Below are positions 1 to 8,489 of a stretch of 64,000 nucleotides of DNA, piece by piece. Within the stretch, counting starts at the first letter, position 1. The number at the start of each line of letters is the position of its first letter. Made by a program: the position numbers and the translations under genes. The notes under the pieces are model-generated. The model saw only the letters and a list, made by a program, of their open reading frames with translations, was not told where the DNA came from and did no database searches. This DNA comes from Marivita sp965656765 (GTDB lineage Bacteria > Pseudomonadota > Alphaproteobacteria > Rhodobacterales > Rhodobacteraceae). The DNA is taken from assembly GCF_965656765.1 (NCBI RefSeq), contig NZ_CBFHLV010000008.1:1-64000 (forward strand), in the 5' to 3' direction.

Positions 1-488
1 AGAATGCACTGGGCGCTGTGGGACCGTCGGAACTGGCTGTGCATCTGTGCTGGGACGGAGGGATCCGGGTCAACGGTGCGGTGTGCGGCGGGGTGCGTGG
101 TGCAACAGACACGCGGGATAGTGGCGCAGAACCGGGGTGGCTGGTCACCGGGTTCGAATTGATTTTCGCCCGCGACACCGTTGCAGGCGGCGAGACACCC
201 GATGAAACCGACCTGATGAGCGAAGGCTGTGGGGACCTGACCCCAACCGATCTGCTGGAAAGCTGGTCGCGGCATCTGCTGAATTGGATCAGCCGATGGG
301 AAAGCGAAGGCATGGGACCGCTGCACACTGAATGGGCTGGTTTGGCCTATGCAATGGGCGAGGACGGAACCTTTCTTGGCCAATCGGGTCATTTTCTGGG
401 ACTGGATGAAAAGCTTGGCCTCTTGCTTCGCAGCGATGGGCAGACCATGCTCTTGCCGGTGACTGACCTTCTGGAGATCCGTTCATGA
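1..488 (+). CDS. Biotin/lipoate--protein ligase family protein, C-terminal part (DUF4444), truncated by window edge
   Basis: The reading frame is open from the first bases, so the true start lies outside the window; a GTG at 18 is only the first in-window start codon. About 160 residues remain. The early part (GGIRVNGAVCGGVR) resembles the strand of biotin/lipoyl ligase-fold proteins that contacts the substrate, and the end (LLRSDGQTMLLPVTDLL) resembles the DUF4444 tail of Rhodobacteraceae ligase-like proteins. The family is expected to attach biotin or lipoate to carrier domains, but the catalytic N-terminus is not visible, so activity cannot be judged. Its TGA overlaps the ATG of the DUF6505 gene (485-488), so the two are probably co-translated. 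Confidence 0.7.
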   Translation, partial: NALGAVGPSELAVHLCWDGGIRVNGAVCGGVRGATDTRDSGAEPGWLVTGFELIFARDTVAGGETPDETDLMSEGCGDLTPTDLLESWSRHLLNWISRWESEGMGPLHTEWAGLAYAMGEDGTFLGQSGHFLGLDEKLGLLLRSDGQTMLLPVTDLLEIRS

Positions 489-964
489 AACTCGCACGAG
501 CCATTCATTTCGACGAAAGCGATCAGCGCGTCTTTCATTCCCCGGCCCGCACAGGCGAGTGGTGCATCTCGGGCGGGTTCGAATTTTCCAACTGGTCCGA
601 GGTCGATTTGGAAGGCCGCGCAAAACAGGCGTTCACCAATGGCTGGCTGGGGGTCGAAACCTTTGGTCGGGTGAGCTTTGTTGCAGTGACGCAGTTGGAG
701 CCATCAGAGCACGAAGCCTTGGTGCAGGGATTGGCGCAGCATTTCGTTGATCTTTATGGCGCACCGTCGGTGGATGCCGCGCGCCCGGTGGCCGAGGCCG
801 AAATCGCGCATATGGCCGAGCTGTGCGACGAACATGCGCCCAACACGCTTTTGACGGTCAGCCGAGAGTTGACTGAGGCCGGGGTGAAAGAAGCGTTTCG
901 TGTGATCGAGCCGCAAGAGGCGGATATGGCGCTTTTGGCCGTGCATGGGTCATTGGACGAGTAG
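485..964 (+). CDS. DUF6505 family protein
   Basis: A 159-residue soluble protein with no signal peptide or membrane segment. Landmarks are the N-terminal MKLARAIHFDESD, a central GWLGVETFGR and an acidic C-terminal half. I recognise it as a conserved Rhodobacteraceae family of unknown function (DUF6505) usually found beside the DUF4444 ligase. The ATGA overlap with that gene supports the start and suggests a linked role, possibly in protein lipoylation or biotinylation; that role is inferred from context only. Confidence 0.75.
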   Translation: MKLARAIHFDESDQRVFHSPARTGEWCISGGFEFSNWSEVDLEGRAKQAFTNGWLGVETFGRVSFVAVTQLEPSEHEALVQGLAQHFVDLYGAPSVDAARPVAEAEIAHMAELCDEHAPNTLLTVSRELTEAGVKEAFRVIEPQEADMALLAVHGSLDE

Positions 965-973
965 ACGGTCAAG

Positions 974-1678
974 TCAGCGCGCGTCTGCCACATCTTGCGT
1001 CGGCATCTCGCCAGAGATTTCCAAGATCAGCTTGCGCTTCACCGCTTCGGCAAAAGAGGCCCGGTTCTCTGCTGTCACCACAAAGGCGCCCAGTCCGCCG
1101 ATGATCTGCGCCTCGTATTGCGCCTCAAGCCCGCCCTGCGCGCGGCCCGGATCGTCGGGGCGCAGGATTGGCAATGCGTTGATCGTCACGCCCGCTGCCA
1201 CGACGGTGTCGCGCGCTTCGGCGATCGACGGGCCGGAATAGCTGCGTACGGAGTCGCCGGAAAAATCGATCACCCGCCGCCAGCCATCGAAATCGTTGGT
1301 GTCCATCAATCGCAGGCCTTCGAGCAATGCTGCACCTATGGCGTTGCGCCCGTAGGCCTGTCGCGGTTTGTTGAGCAATTCTGCAGCGAACAACGTGGCA
1401 CTGTCCGGCCCATCAATGCGTGTCCAGTCGGCGACAACGGCCTGATTGGCGGCCCATTCGACATAGGTGACGGCAATTGAGCCATAGGCCGTATTGGCAA
1501 TGGCGGCCAGCACCTCGGGATCGGTGATCGCCTGTGCGTAGCCTTGACGTTGAAAGTCGATCTCTCGCTGGTCGATGGAGCCGGATGCATCGGCGAGCAG
1601 CACCAATTCAAGATCGGTGTCTTGCGCAAAAGCGGGGGCGGCGAGGTTAAGCAGAAGGATCAGGAACAGGCGGCGCAT
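974..1678 (-). CDS. DUF1194 domain protein, secreted VWA-like
   Basis: 234 residues. A signal peptide (MRRLFLILLLNLAAPAFA, cleavage near residue 18) precedes a von Willebrand A-like fold with a MIDAS-type metal site, D30-A-S32-G-S34, in LLADASGSIDQRE. The family is DUF1194, common in alphaproteobacteria and of unknown function; a periplasmic metal-dependent protein-binding role is the usual inference from the VWA fold. It stands alone, convergent with DUF6505, and its promoter region lies between 1679 and the cytochrome gene. Confidence 0.8.
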   Translation of the reverse strand: MRRLFLILLLNLAAPAFAQDTDLELVLLADASGSIDQREIDFQRQGYAQAITDPEVLAAIANTAYGSIAVTYVEWAANQAVVADWTRIDGPDSATLFAAELLNKPRQAYGRNAIGAALLEGLRLMDTNDFDGWRRVIDFSGDSVRSYSGPSIAEARDTVVAAGVTINALPILRPDDPGRAQGGLEAQYEAQIIGGLGAFVVTAENRASFAEAVKRKLILEISGEMPTQDVADAR

Positions 1679-1812
1679 AACAAATCCTCTTGGCTGGATG
1701 ATTTATAGCTAGGGCAATCACCGCAGACCTCAAAAGGATTGATCCGGATCAACGCAATGCTGCTGGTTTGCCTGCATAATTGATGCATCTTTTGTCAGTC
1801 GGAGTGTCTTCC

Positions 1813-2220
1813 ATGCGACGTGCTTTTGCCTGCTTTTCCCTTCTTGCCCTGACCGCTGCGCCGTTGATGGCGCAGGACGTCGATCATGGGCGTGCCCTGT
1901 TTCAAACCCATTGCGCCACATGTCACGGGGCGGATGCCAAAGGGCAGGGGCCGCTGGCCCCAGCGCTGGTCTTGCAGCCTGTGGACCTCACTGCGTTGGC
2001 CGCGCGTCACGACGGCGTGTTCCCGTTAGAGCGGGTTCTCAAACGGATCGACGGGACGGACCCATTGGTCAGCCATGGATCGCCCATGCCTGTCTACGGT
2101 CCCTATTTCGAAGGTGTGGCCAACACGCCAATGAAACTGCCAAGCGGGCAGCCGATCCTTGTATCGGACCCGATTGCGGATTTGGTTGGGTATCTACAAT
2201 CGGTACAGAGCACGGACTAG
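1813..2220 (+). CDS. Small periplasmic c-type cytochrome
   Basis: 135 residues from the ATG at 1813. I prefer this over in-frame upstream codons because it begins a clean signal peptide (MRRAFACFSLLALTAAPLMA). The single haem motif is C34-A-T-C37-H38, and M92 in SPMP is a plausible sixth ligand. This is the size and layout of a class I monohaem cytochrome c (PF00034/PF13442 type). It would carry electrons in the periplasm; the partner is not identifiable here. It ends 7 bp before the convergent pepT stop. Confidence 0.85.
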   Translation: MRRAFACFSLLALTAAPLMAQDVDHGRALFQTHCATCHGADAKGQGPLAPALVLQPVDLTALAARHDGVFPLERVLKRIDGTDPLVSHGSPMPVYGPYFEGVANTPMKLPSGQPILVSDPIADLVGYLQSVQSTD

Positions 2221-2227
2221 TCAGCAC

Positions 2228-3469
2228 TTAGTCCTCGGATGTCGCTGCCCGTTCCGCGATCCTCAGGCATAGATCGGTCGCTTTCGTCATGTCCTGCACC
2301 GACACCCATTCCAGTGGGCCGTGGATGTTTTGCATGCCGGTAAAGAGGTTGGGGCAAGGAACGCCCATCTCGGTCAGGCGCGACCCGTCGGTGCCGCCTC
2401 GGATCGGGACTGAAAGTTCCTGAATTCCGAGATCGGCCAGAGCGTCACGCGCCAGATTTACCGGCGTCATATCGTTTTCAAGCCAGTACCGCATGTTGCG
2501 GTATTGTGGGGTGATGGCGCAGGTGATTTCGGCGCGGGGTTCCGTGGCGGCGATGGTGTCGCAGACCTGACGCAGCAACGCGCCCTTGGCCTCGAGCCCG
2601 TCACGTTCGAAGTCGCGCAGGATAAGGCGCAGCACCATCTGGTCCGCGCTGCCCTGCATGTCGACGGCATGGATAAAGCCATCCGCCCCGTCCGTCGTTT
2701 CCGGCGTCATGGTGACCTGCGGCAAGGTCTCGACGATTTTCGATGCCAAGTGAATGGCGTTGACCAGCTTGTCTTTTGCAGTGCCGGGATGGATCGACAC
2801 CCCGGTCACGGTAACGACGGCGAAATCGGCTGAGAATGTTTCGTAGGTGATTTCCCCCAACTCGCCACCGTCGAAGGTGTAGGCAAAATCGACACCCAGA
2901 TCGGCGGGCAGGTTTTCATCCACGCCGCGCCCGATTTCTTCGTCAGGGGTAAACGCCACACGGATCGTCGGGCGCTTGATATCCGGGTTTTCCAAAAGAT
3001 GACGGGCTGCGGCCATGATGATGGCGACCCCGGCTTTGTCATCTGCGCCGAGCAGAGTCAGGCCGGAAGCCGTGACGATGTCATGCCCGACCTTTTCCGC
3101 CAGATAGGGAAAGTCGTCGGGGGATAGCACCAGATCAGGGTCGTCCGGATAGGTGATTGCTCCGCCATTGTACCCTTCGACCACGCGGGGTTTGACATCT
3201 GTGGCGTTGAATTGTGGGGCAGTGTCGACATGCGCCAGAAAGCCGATGGTTGGACCCGGGGCGGTGCCGGGGATCGTGGCGATGACCGTGCCATAGGCGG
3301 TTTTGGTCACGTCTGATGCACCCATCTCGGTCAGTTCAGTGACCATCAGGTCGAGCATGTCATGCTGACACTCTGTCGATGGCGCGCCAGGTCGGTCCAT
3401 GTCCGATTGGCTGTCGATAGCGCAATAGCGGACCAGACGGGTCTTCAGCTCATCGTGGAAGGGGTGCAT
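2228..3469 (-). CDS. pepT: Peptidase T (tripeptide aminopeptidase)
   Basis: 413 residues, the normal length for PepT of the M20 metallopeptidase family. The first zinc-ligand motif is H80-V-D82 in FLAHVDTAPQ, the second metal aspartate is in LGADDKAG, the catalytic Glu pair is in TPDEEIGRG, and the C-terminal motif is TDGSRLTEMG. The enzyme releases N-terminal residues from tripeptides in the cytoplasm. The start begins MHPFHDELK, with a purine-rich stretch upstream on the minus strand. It is monocistronic as far as can be seen. Confidence 0.93.
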   Translation of the reverse strand: MHPFHDELKTRLVRYCAIDSQSDMDRPGAPSTECQHDMLDLMVTELTEMGASDVTKTAYGTVIATIPGTAPGPTIGFLAHVDTAPQFNATDVKPRVVEGYNGGAITYPDDPDLVLSPDDFPYLAEKVGHDIVTASGLTLLGADDKAGVAIIMAAARHLLENPDIKRPTIRVAFTPDEEIGRGVDENLPADLGVDFAYTFDGGELGEITYETFSADFAVVTVTGVSIHPGTAKDKLVNAIHLASKIVETLPQVTMTPETTDGADGFIHAVDMQGSADQMVLRLILRDFERDGLEAKGALLRQVCDTIAATEPRAEITCAITPQYRNMRYWLENDMTPVNLARDALADLGIQELSVPIRGGTDGSRLTEMGVPCPNLFTGMQNIHGPLEWVSVQDMTKATDLCLRIAERAATSED

Positions 3470-3586
3470 GGGTGGCTCCTCGTTTGGTTGGGTGGAGGGG
3501 GCCGGACGAGGGTGGAAGAGTCAAGAGGGACTAGAATTGCCAGCCACGGGAAGTCTTGTGGCTGGCCAAGATGTTTGAAACTCGGG

Positions 3587-4009
3587 TTATTCGGCAAGAG
3601 CCACGTCGCGAGGGCCGGCGAAGTCGAGCAGGCCAATACACGGTACGTCGCCATCACAGCGGTCAGCATGCACGACGCCGCCTTTCACGAACGCATAGTC
3701 GCCCGCGCCGGTAGGAACCTCGGTCCCGTCTTCTTCGATGTGGACCCAGTTGCCTTGGATGCTCAGCCCCCAATAATCGTGGGTATGTATGTGCATTGGA
3801 AGGGCGACACCGGGGCCCATCTTGATAAGCCAAGCGGCACCTGTCGCGTCGTTGCCCCACGCCAATGCAAGCTGTACGCCCGGGATCGGTGCATCGACCC
3901 ATTCCACCGTGTCGAGCGAGACGTGGGCACCCCCGTGGCTGTGGCTTTCGGCCATAACAGAGGTCGAGATAAGGGCAGCTGCGACTGCAGAAATCAAAGT
4001 CTTCAACAT
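3587..4009 (-). CDS. Secreted cupin-domain protein
   Basis: 140 residues from the ATG at 4009, chosen because it starts a good signal peptide (MLKTLISAVAAALISTSVMA); an upstream in-frame extension to 4072 would run into the regulatory region. The mature part is a single cupin barrel with H73-x-H75-x-H77 in PMHIHTHDYWG as probable metal ligands. It resembles DUF4437/ChrR-type cupins but I cannot name a substrate. It is divergent from the TetR gene at 4097, with repeated motifs between them, so it is probably that regulator's target. Confidence 0.75.
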   Translation of the reverse strand: MLKTLISAVAAALISTSVMAESHSHGGAHVSLDTVEWVDAPIPGVQLALAWGNDATGAAWLIKMGPGVALPMHIHTHDYWGLSIQGNWVHIEEDGTEVPTGAGDYAFVKGGVVHADRCDGDVPCIGLLDFAGPRDVALAE

Positions 4010-4032
4010 TGGTTTGTCCTGTTTGGAATTAT

Positions 4033-4049
4033 TTGGTACTGGTTGGTAC
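4033..4049. promoter_or_regulatory. Direct repeat TTGGTAC, candidate operator
   Basis: TTGGTAC occurs at 4033-4039 and again at 4043-4049, exactly 10 bp apart (one helical turn), in the 87-bp region between the cupin and TetR genes. Such phasing suits regulator binding, but it is unproven. Confidence 0.35.
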
Positions 4050-4058
4050 GAATAAAAT

Positions 4059-4072
4059 TTGACTACTGTCAA
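4059..4072. promoter_or_regulatory. Inverted repeat TTGAC-TACT-GTCAA, candidate TetR operator
   Basis: A perfect 5-bp-arm inverted repeat lies 24 bp upstream of the TetR start. Size and place fit an autoregulatory TetR operator. The left arm, TTGAC, could also serve as a -35 element towards the TetR gene. Confidence 0.4.
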
Positions 4073-4096
4073 TAATAAAAAACCGACTGGTATAAA

Positions 4097-4699
4097 ATGT
4101 CATCAGAAACCAAGAAGCCGGGGCGAGGACGCCCGAAGACACTTAGCAAAGACCACGTGATCGACGTGGCGATGCACGCCTATTGGGAGGAGGGACCAAG
4201 CGAGGTGTCGTTGAACGAGGTCTGCCAACGGGCTGGGGTGTCCAAACCGTCGGTGTACCGAGAATTCGGCAATGACGATGGTTTGTCCGCGGCTGCCCTT
4301 CAAAGATATGCCGAAACTGTGCTGTCGGAGATGCTGGCTATCGTTGGCAGTGACGACGGAGTTGCCGACAAGATTCGCAAAATCGCTTTTCTCTCGGCCG
4401 AAGACCCGTTGCACGAACACGGCTGCCTGTTTGTCAGTATGCGCAGCACCAAAGCGCAGATGGGGCCGCAAACCCAAGAGTTGATCGACCAGATCGAAGA
4501 CATGGCGTTCGATGCCTTCGTCGGCCTGCTGACCGAAGCGAGCGCGTCAGGTCAGTTGAAAAACGACATCTCGGTGGAGTTGGCGGCAAGATACCTGCAC
4601 GCGCAAATCGGAATGGCGCTTGACCATCGAGCCAGAGGCCAAGACCCCAAAGAAGTACTGGACTTGGCACTTTCGGTGTTGGTTGAGCCGGAGGAGTGA
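4097..4699 (+). CDS. TetR/AcrR family transcriptional regulator
   Basis: 200 residues. A basic N-terminus (KKPGRGRPKTLSKDHVIDVA) leads into the TetR helix-turn-helix at about residues 18-64 (EVSLNEVCQRAGVSKPSVYR). The all-helical C-terminal half is ligand-binding and diverse. It is transcribed divergently from the secreted cupin gene, which is the likely target, and the shared 87-bp region holds repeats that could be its operators. Ligand unknown. Confidence 0.88.
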   Translation: MSSETKKPGRGRPKTLSKDHVIDVAMHAYWEEGPSEVSLNEVCQRAGVSKPSVYREFGNDDGLSAAALQRYAETVLSEMLAIVGSDDGVADKIRKIAFLSAEDPLHEHGCLFVSMRSTKAQMGPQTQELIDQIEDMAFDAFVGLLTEASASGQLKNDISVELAARYLHAQIGMALDHRARGQDPKEVLDLALSVLVEPEE

Positions 4700-4781
4700 G
4701 CCAGATTGGGAAAGCATGATGAACAGCCCGAGTGCAAAGGGGTTGCAGTGTTCATCAGTGCAACAAAACCCGCTTAGTGGA

Positions 4782-4812
4782 AAAAGCGCCCGAAGAATTT
4801 CCGGGCGCTTTT
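4782..4812. terminator. Bidirectional Rho-independent terminator
   Basis: The arms AAAAGCGCCCG (4782-4792) and CGGGCGCTTTT (4802-4812) pair perfectly over 11 bp and give a T-run on either strand. It sits between the convergent TetR gene and BMP binding-protein gene and serves both. Confidence 0.85.
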
Positions 4813-4860
4813 GTGTCTCAGTGCTTTAGGGTAGTTGGCCTTAAAGCCAACGTAGTCCGA

Positions 4861-5964
4861 TCAGTTCGGGATCTCGCTGGTGATGCCTTCGATGTAGAAG
4901 TCCATGCCCAGCAGCGTGCCGTCATCTGCTGTTTCACCCTCGGCCAGCCATGCAGAACCGTCCTGTTTGTTCATCGGGCCTGTGAACGGGTGGTATTCGC
5001 CTGCTGTGATCGCGTCGATCATCGCCTGTGCTTCGGCTTGCACATCGGCGGGGATGGCGTCGTTCATTTCACCGATTACGACTTCGCCCTCGGGCATGCC
5101 CGCCCAGCTGTCTATCTGCTCATAAGAGCCGTCCATCAGAGCGCCAACGCGCTTGACGTAGTAGGGCGACCATTCGTCGATGATGGATGCGATACGCGGG
5201 CCGGGGGTGCCGTCATCGTTGGTGGTGAAGGCCGCCATGTCGGACGCCTGACCAAAGCCCCATGCGCTGCCGCCTTCCTTGCCGATCTCGGCAAGTGGTG
5301 CAGTGGAGTCGGTGTGGGCCGTGATTACGTCGACACCTTGATCGAGCATGGCGCGTGCGGCGTCGGCCTCTTTCGCAGGGTCGAACCATGTGTAGGCCCA
5401 TGTCACAACCAGCTCGACATCTGGGTTCGCCAGCTTGGCATGGTGGTAGTACGAATTGATGCCCATGATCACTTCGGGGATCGGGAAGGACCCGATGTAA
5501 CCGATCTTGTTGGTCTGGGTCATCTTGCCCGCGATGTGGCCCACAACGGCGCGGCCTTCGTAGAACCGCGCGTTATAAGTCGATACGTTCGGATGCTCGC
5601 GCTTGTAGCCGGTGGAATGTTCAAACTTCACGTCCGGGAACTTGGCCGCGACATTGTTGGTCGGGTCCATGTAACCGAAGGATGTGGTGAAGATGATGTT
5701 GCAGCCCGACAGCGCCATCTGAGTGATCACACGTTCGGCATCGGCGCCTTCCGGTACGCTTTCCTGCCATGCGATTTCGACCTTATCGCCGTACTCTTCC
5801 TTGACGGCCAACGCGCCTTGATGGTGCTGGTACGTCCAGCCGCCATCGCCGATGGGGCCGACATAGACGAAACACGCCTTGGTCACGTCTTGCGCCATGG
5901 CGGGGGCGCCAAAGGCCAGTGTCAGGCCTGCTGCGGCTGTCGCAAGTAGGGTTCTGCGGATCAT
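4861..5964 (-). CDS. BMP-family ABC transporter substrate-binding protein (purine/nucleoside type)
   Basis: 367 residues from the ATG at 5964, preceded by a GGGAG ribosome site. It starts with a signal peptide (MIRRTLLATAAAGLTLA...AMAQ), then the family opening KACFVYVGPIGDGGWTYQH. The family (PF02608, basic membrane protein/Med) includes periplasmic receptors for nucleosides and purine bases. It is the last gene of the operon that starts with xdhABC, so xanthine, hypoxanthine or a related purine is the likely ligand. That specificity is inferred from context. Confidence 0.9.
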   Translation of the reverse strand: MIRRTLLATAAAGLTLAFGAPAMAQDVTKACFVYVGPIGDGGWTYQHHQGALAVKEEYGDKVEIAWQESVPEGADAERVITQMALSGCNIIFTTSFGYMDPTNNVAAKFPDVKFEHSTGYKREHPNVSTYNARFYEGRAVVGHIAGKMTQTNKIGYIGSFPIPEVIMGINSYYHHAKLANPDVELVVTWAYTWFDPAKEADAARAMLDQGVDVITAHTDSTAPLAEIGKEGGSAWGFGQASDMAAFTTNDDGTPGPRIASIIDEWSPYYVKRVGALMDGSYEQIDSWAGMPEGEVVIGEMNDAIPADVQAEAQAMIDAITAGEYHPFTGPMNKQDGSAWLAEGETADDGTLLGMDFYIEGITSEIPN

Positions 5965-6025
5965 AGATAGTCTCCCGGTTGGTGAGGTGCCTGGCACCCC
6001 GATTGAGTGAATGCTCCCGGTTGTC

Positions 6026-6958
6026 TCACCGGGTCGCATGGAAGGTTTGTCCAAGGTTCGCTGGCGCGTCGTGGCTGCTGCGCTTGCGGTTGGACGAGAT
6101 GAAAACAAGCACGAGGATGGTTATCAGATATGGTGACATCGACAAGTACTGCACACCCCATGTCAGTCCAGCGGCTTGCAAATTCAGCTGGAGTACCGTG
6201 ATGCCGCCGAAAAGATACGCACCGATCAGAACACGGCCCGGGCGCCAGCTGGCAAAGACCACAATGGCCAGTGCGATCCAGCCCGCACCGGCGGTCATGC
6301 CCTCGGTCCATTGCGGCACGCGCACAAGGCTGAGGTATGCGCCGCCCAACCCGGCACAGGCGCCGCCGAACATGATCGCAAGCAGGCGCACGCGCACCAC
6401 CTTGTAGCCCAAGGCGTGCGCGCTTTCGTGGCTCTCGCCCACCGCGCGCAGGATCAGCCCGGCCCGGGTGTACTTGAGGAATGCCCAGACAGCGACGACG
6501 ATGCACAGGCTCAGGTAGACCATGATGTCATGAGAAAAGAGCATCCGGCCCACGACAGGCAGGTCGCTGAGGACGGGGATGTCGAGTTTGGGTAGGCTGA
6601 CAGTCTTTTGCCCCTCGTAGGGTTTGCCCAACAGCGACGACAGTCCCAAGCCGACCAGCGTAAGGCCCAGGCCGGTGGCCACCTGATTGGACAGAAATAC
6701 CTGCGTCAGCACGCCGAACGTCAGCGACAAAGCAGCGCCCGCAATCGCCGCCGTGGCAAAGCCCAGCAAAGGTGCGCCGGTGTTGATGGCGACGATAAAG
6801 CCGATCACTGCCCCGGTGATCATCATGCCCTCGACTCCAAGGTTCAGGACGCCTGATTTCTCGACCACCATTTCGCCGATAGCCGCCAGCAGGATCGGTG
6901 TGGCAGAGATCATGATCGACGCGACCAAGAGGATGGGGTTGATGTTGCTCAGGTCCAT
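6026..6958 (-). CDS. ABC transporter permease, BPD_transp_2 family (purine/nucleoside uptake)
   Basis: 310 residues with about eight to nine hydrophobic segments. The opening MDLSNINPILLVASIMISAT and motif EKSGVLNLGVEGMM are typical of the second permease of BMP-type importers. The start overlaps the end of the small membrane-protein gene by 10 bp, which indicates translational coupling. It forms the channel together with the 7251-8339 permease. Confidence 0.92.
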   Translation of the reverse strand: MDLSNINPILLVASIMISATPILLAAIGEMVVEKSGVLNLGVEGMMITGAVIGFIVAINTGAPLLGFATAAIAGAALSLTFGVLTQVFLSNQVATGLGLTLVGLGLSSLLGKPYEGQKTVSLPKLDIPVLSDLPVVGRMLFSHDIMVYLSLCIVVAVWAFLKYTRAGLILRAVGESHESAHALGYKVVRVRLLAIMFGGACAGLGGAYLSLVRVPQWTEGMTAGAGWIALAIVVFASWRPGRVLIGAYLFGGITVLQLNLQAAGLTWGVQYLSMSPYLITILVLVFISSNRKRSSHDAPANLGQTFHATR

Positions 6959-7254
6959 GTCGGGGCTCCGTGAACCAGATGAATGATCCCTGCGGTGGCG
7001 AGCGCCACGGCCAGCATCAGACCGACATGCCGCAGCGTTGGACGATGTGCGAGAACCCGCGCGAGCACAGGCCAGCGGCGGTGCAAACCAAAGGCGACAC
7101 CCACCGCCGCAAGCCCGATCACCGCCACATGGGCCAGCACAAAAAGCACACCCGACGCACCACCGTTGCCGGTCAGAACGCCGTGTATCATCATCAGCGC
7201 CATTGCGCCCATCATGATCCCCATGCCAACCGGAATTATAACCTTCGGTCTCAT
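6949..7254 (-). CDS. Small membrane protein between the two permease genes
   Basis: 101 residues, starting MRPKVIIPVGMGIMMG. About three transmembrane segments are visible (residues about 5-30, 36-60 and 78-96), with a basic, His/Arg-rich cytoplasmic loop (HRRWPVLARVLAHRPTLRH). I recognise no domain. The ATG overlaps the upstream permease stop (ATGA at 7251-7254), and its own end overlaps the next permease by 10 bp, so it is translated between the two channel subunits. It could be an accessory or assembly subunit; function unknown. Confidence 0.75.
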   Translation of the reverse strand: MRPKVIIPVGMGIMMGAMALMMIHGVLTGNGGASGVLFVLAHVAVIGLAAVGVAFGLHRRWPVLARVLAHRPTLRHVGLMLAVALATAGIIHLVHGAPTWT

Positions 7255-8339
7255 GTTGTCACCTCGCCTGTTCCCCACCGCAGCCGATAGTTAGTCAAGA
7301 CATCGACCCCCAGCAGGAAGAACAGCAACATCCCCTGGAATAGCTGGATCGACGCGCCTGGCACGCCCAGCATCAACTGCGCCAGTTCGCCGCCAATATA
7401 GGTCAGCGCCATCAACAGCCCGGCCAGCAGGATGCCCACCGGGTGCAAGCGGCCAAGGAAGGCCACGATAATCGCGGTGAAGCCGTAGCCCGAACCAAAG
7501 TCGATGCTGACCTGGCCTGCGGGGCCGGTGACTTCGAAAAGCCCTGCCATTCCGGCCAAGGCCCCGGCAAGGCCAAGGCAGAACAGGATTGTGCGGGCTG
7601 GGGACACACCTGAGAATTTCGCAGCGCGCGGGGCCTCTCCGGTCAGGCGGATGTTGAAGCCTTGAATGTGCCGCGTCAGCAGGACGTAGGCGAGGATCAC
7701 TGCAATGAATGCCGTCAGCACGCCCAGATGCATGCCGGTGTTGGGCATCAGCTCAAGGTTCTGTGAAGACGACCACTGTGACAGGTTGCGCGAGCCGGGA
7801 AAGCCCATGCCTTCGGGGTTGCGCAAGAGCCCTGAGGACACAGACGCAAGTATGTTCTCGGCCACGTAGACCAGCATCAAAGACACGAGAATCTCGTTGG
7901 TCCCGAACTTAACTTTCAAGAGCGCGGGGATCATCGCCCAAGCCCAGCCGCCAAGCGCCCCTGCGATGATCATCAGCGGCAGGATCAATACCGACTCCAT
8001 CGGGTAGAGCGCAAGTCCAGCCGCAGCACCGCAAATCGCACCCATGATGTATTGGCCCTCGGCGCCAATGTTCCAGATGCCCGCGCGAAAGCCAATGGAC
8101 AGACCGATGGCAATCAGAATCAGTGGCCCTGCCTTCACCAGCAGTTGTGGTCGCGAAAAAGCTGCGAATTGTGGGTGGAACAGAGGATCCCAGAAGATCG
8201 TGCGGATCGCTTCGACCGGGGATGTGCCGATCAGGCCGAACATGATGCCGCCGAACAGCATCGTCAGCAGAACGGCAAGGACCGGGGTTGCGACGGTCCA
8301 AGCCTTGGATGGCTGCGGGCGCTTTTCGAGACGGATCAT
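7251..8339 (-). CDS. ABC transporter permease, BPD_transp_2 family (purine/nucleoside uptake)
   Basis: 362 residues from the ATG at 8339 (MIRLEKRPQPSKAWTV). A cytoplasmic N-terminus is followed by about eight to ten transmembrane segments; the motif RAGIWNIGAEGQYIMGA is the family signature of the first permease of BMP-type importers. It follows the ATPase gene after a 150-bp spacer that carries a long imperfect inverted repeat, and it overlaps the next gene by ATGA. Confidence 0.92.
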   Translation of the reverse strand: MIRLEKRPQPSKAWTVATPVLAVLLTMLFGGIMFGLIGTSPVEAIRTIFWDPLFHPQFAAFSRPQLLVKAGPLILIAIGLSIGFRAGIWNIGAEGQYIMGAICGAAAGLALYPMESVLILPLMIIAGALGGWAWAMIPALLKVKFGTNEILVSLMLVYVAENILASVSSGLLRNPEGMGFPGSRNLSQWSSSQNLELMPNTGMHLGVLTAFIAVILAYVLLTRHIQGFNIRLTGEAPRAAKFSGVSPARTILFCLGLAGALAGMAGLFEVTGPAGQVSIDFGSGYGFTAIIVAFLGRLHPVGILLAGLLMALTYIGGELAQLMLGVPGASIQLFQGMLLFFLLGVDVLTNYRLRWGTGEVTT

Positions 8340-8371
8340 CGCAGACCCTCCGGATGTGCGGGGCGGCATGC

Positions 8372-8453
8372 GTATTTTGCATATTTGGAAAAAGAAGAAC
8401 GAGGGGGTGGCGCGTACCGCTCCTGCTTCTTCTTTTCAAAAATATGCAAATAC
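8372..8453. repeat. Long imperfect inverted repeat between transporter genes
   Basis: The arms at 8372-8399 and 8427-8453 share GTATTT-GCATATTT...AAGAAGAA with few mismatches and enclose a 27-base GC-rich loop. It fills the only sizeable gap (8340-8489) in the xdh-transporter operon, between the ATPase and permease genes. In RNA it would be a long stem-loop able to stabilise, process or attenuate the message. It may be a dispersed repeat of this genome; only this copy is in the window. Confidence 0.6.
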
Positions 8454-8489
8454 AACGACACCGTTTTGGTGGGCCTGTTGGCCAATGCG

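Noticed and set aside
4732..5949. A 405-codon plus-strand open frame
   Set aside because: It is antisense to the BMP binding-protein gene, which has a signal peptide and family motifs; the antisense product has no recognisable domain and reflects high GC.
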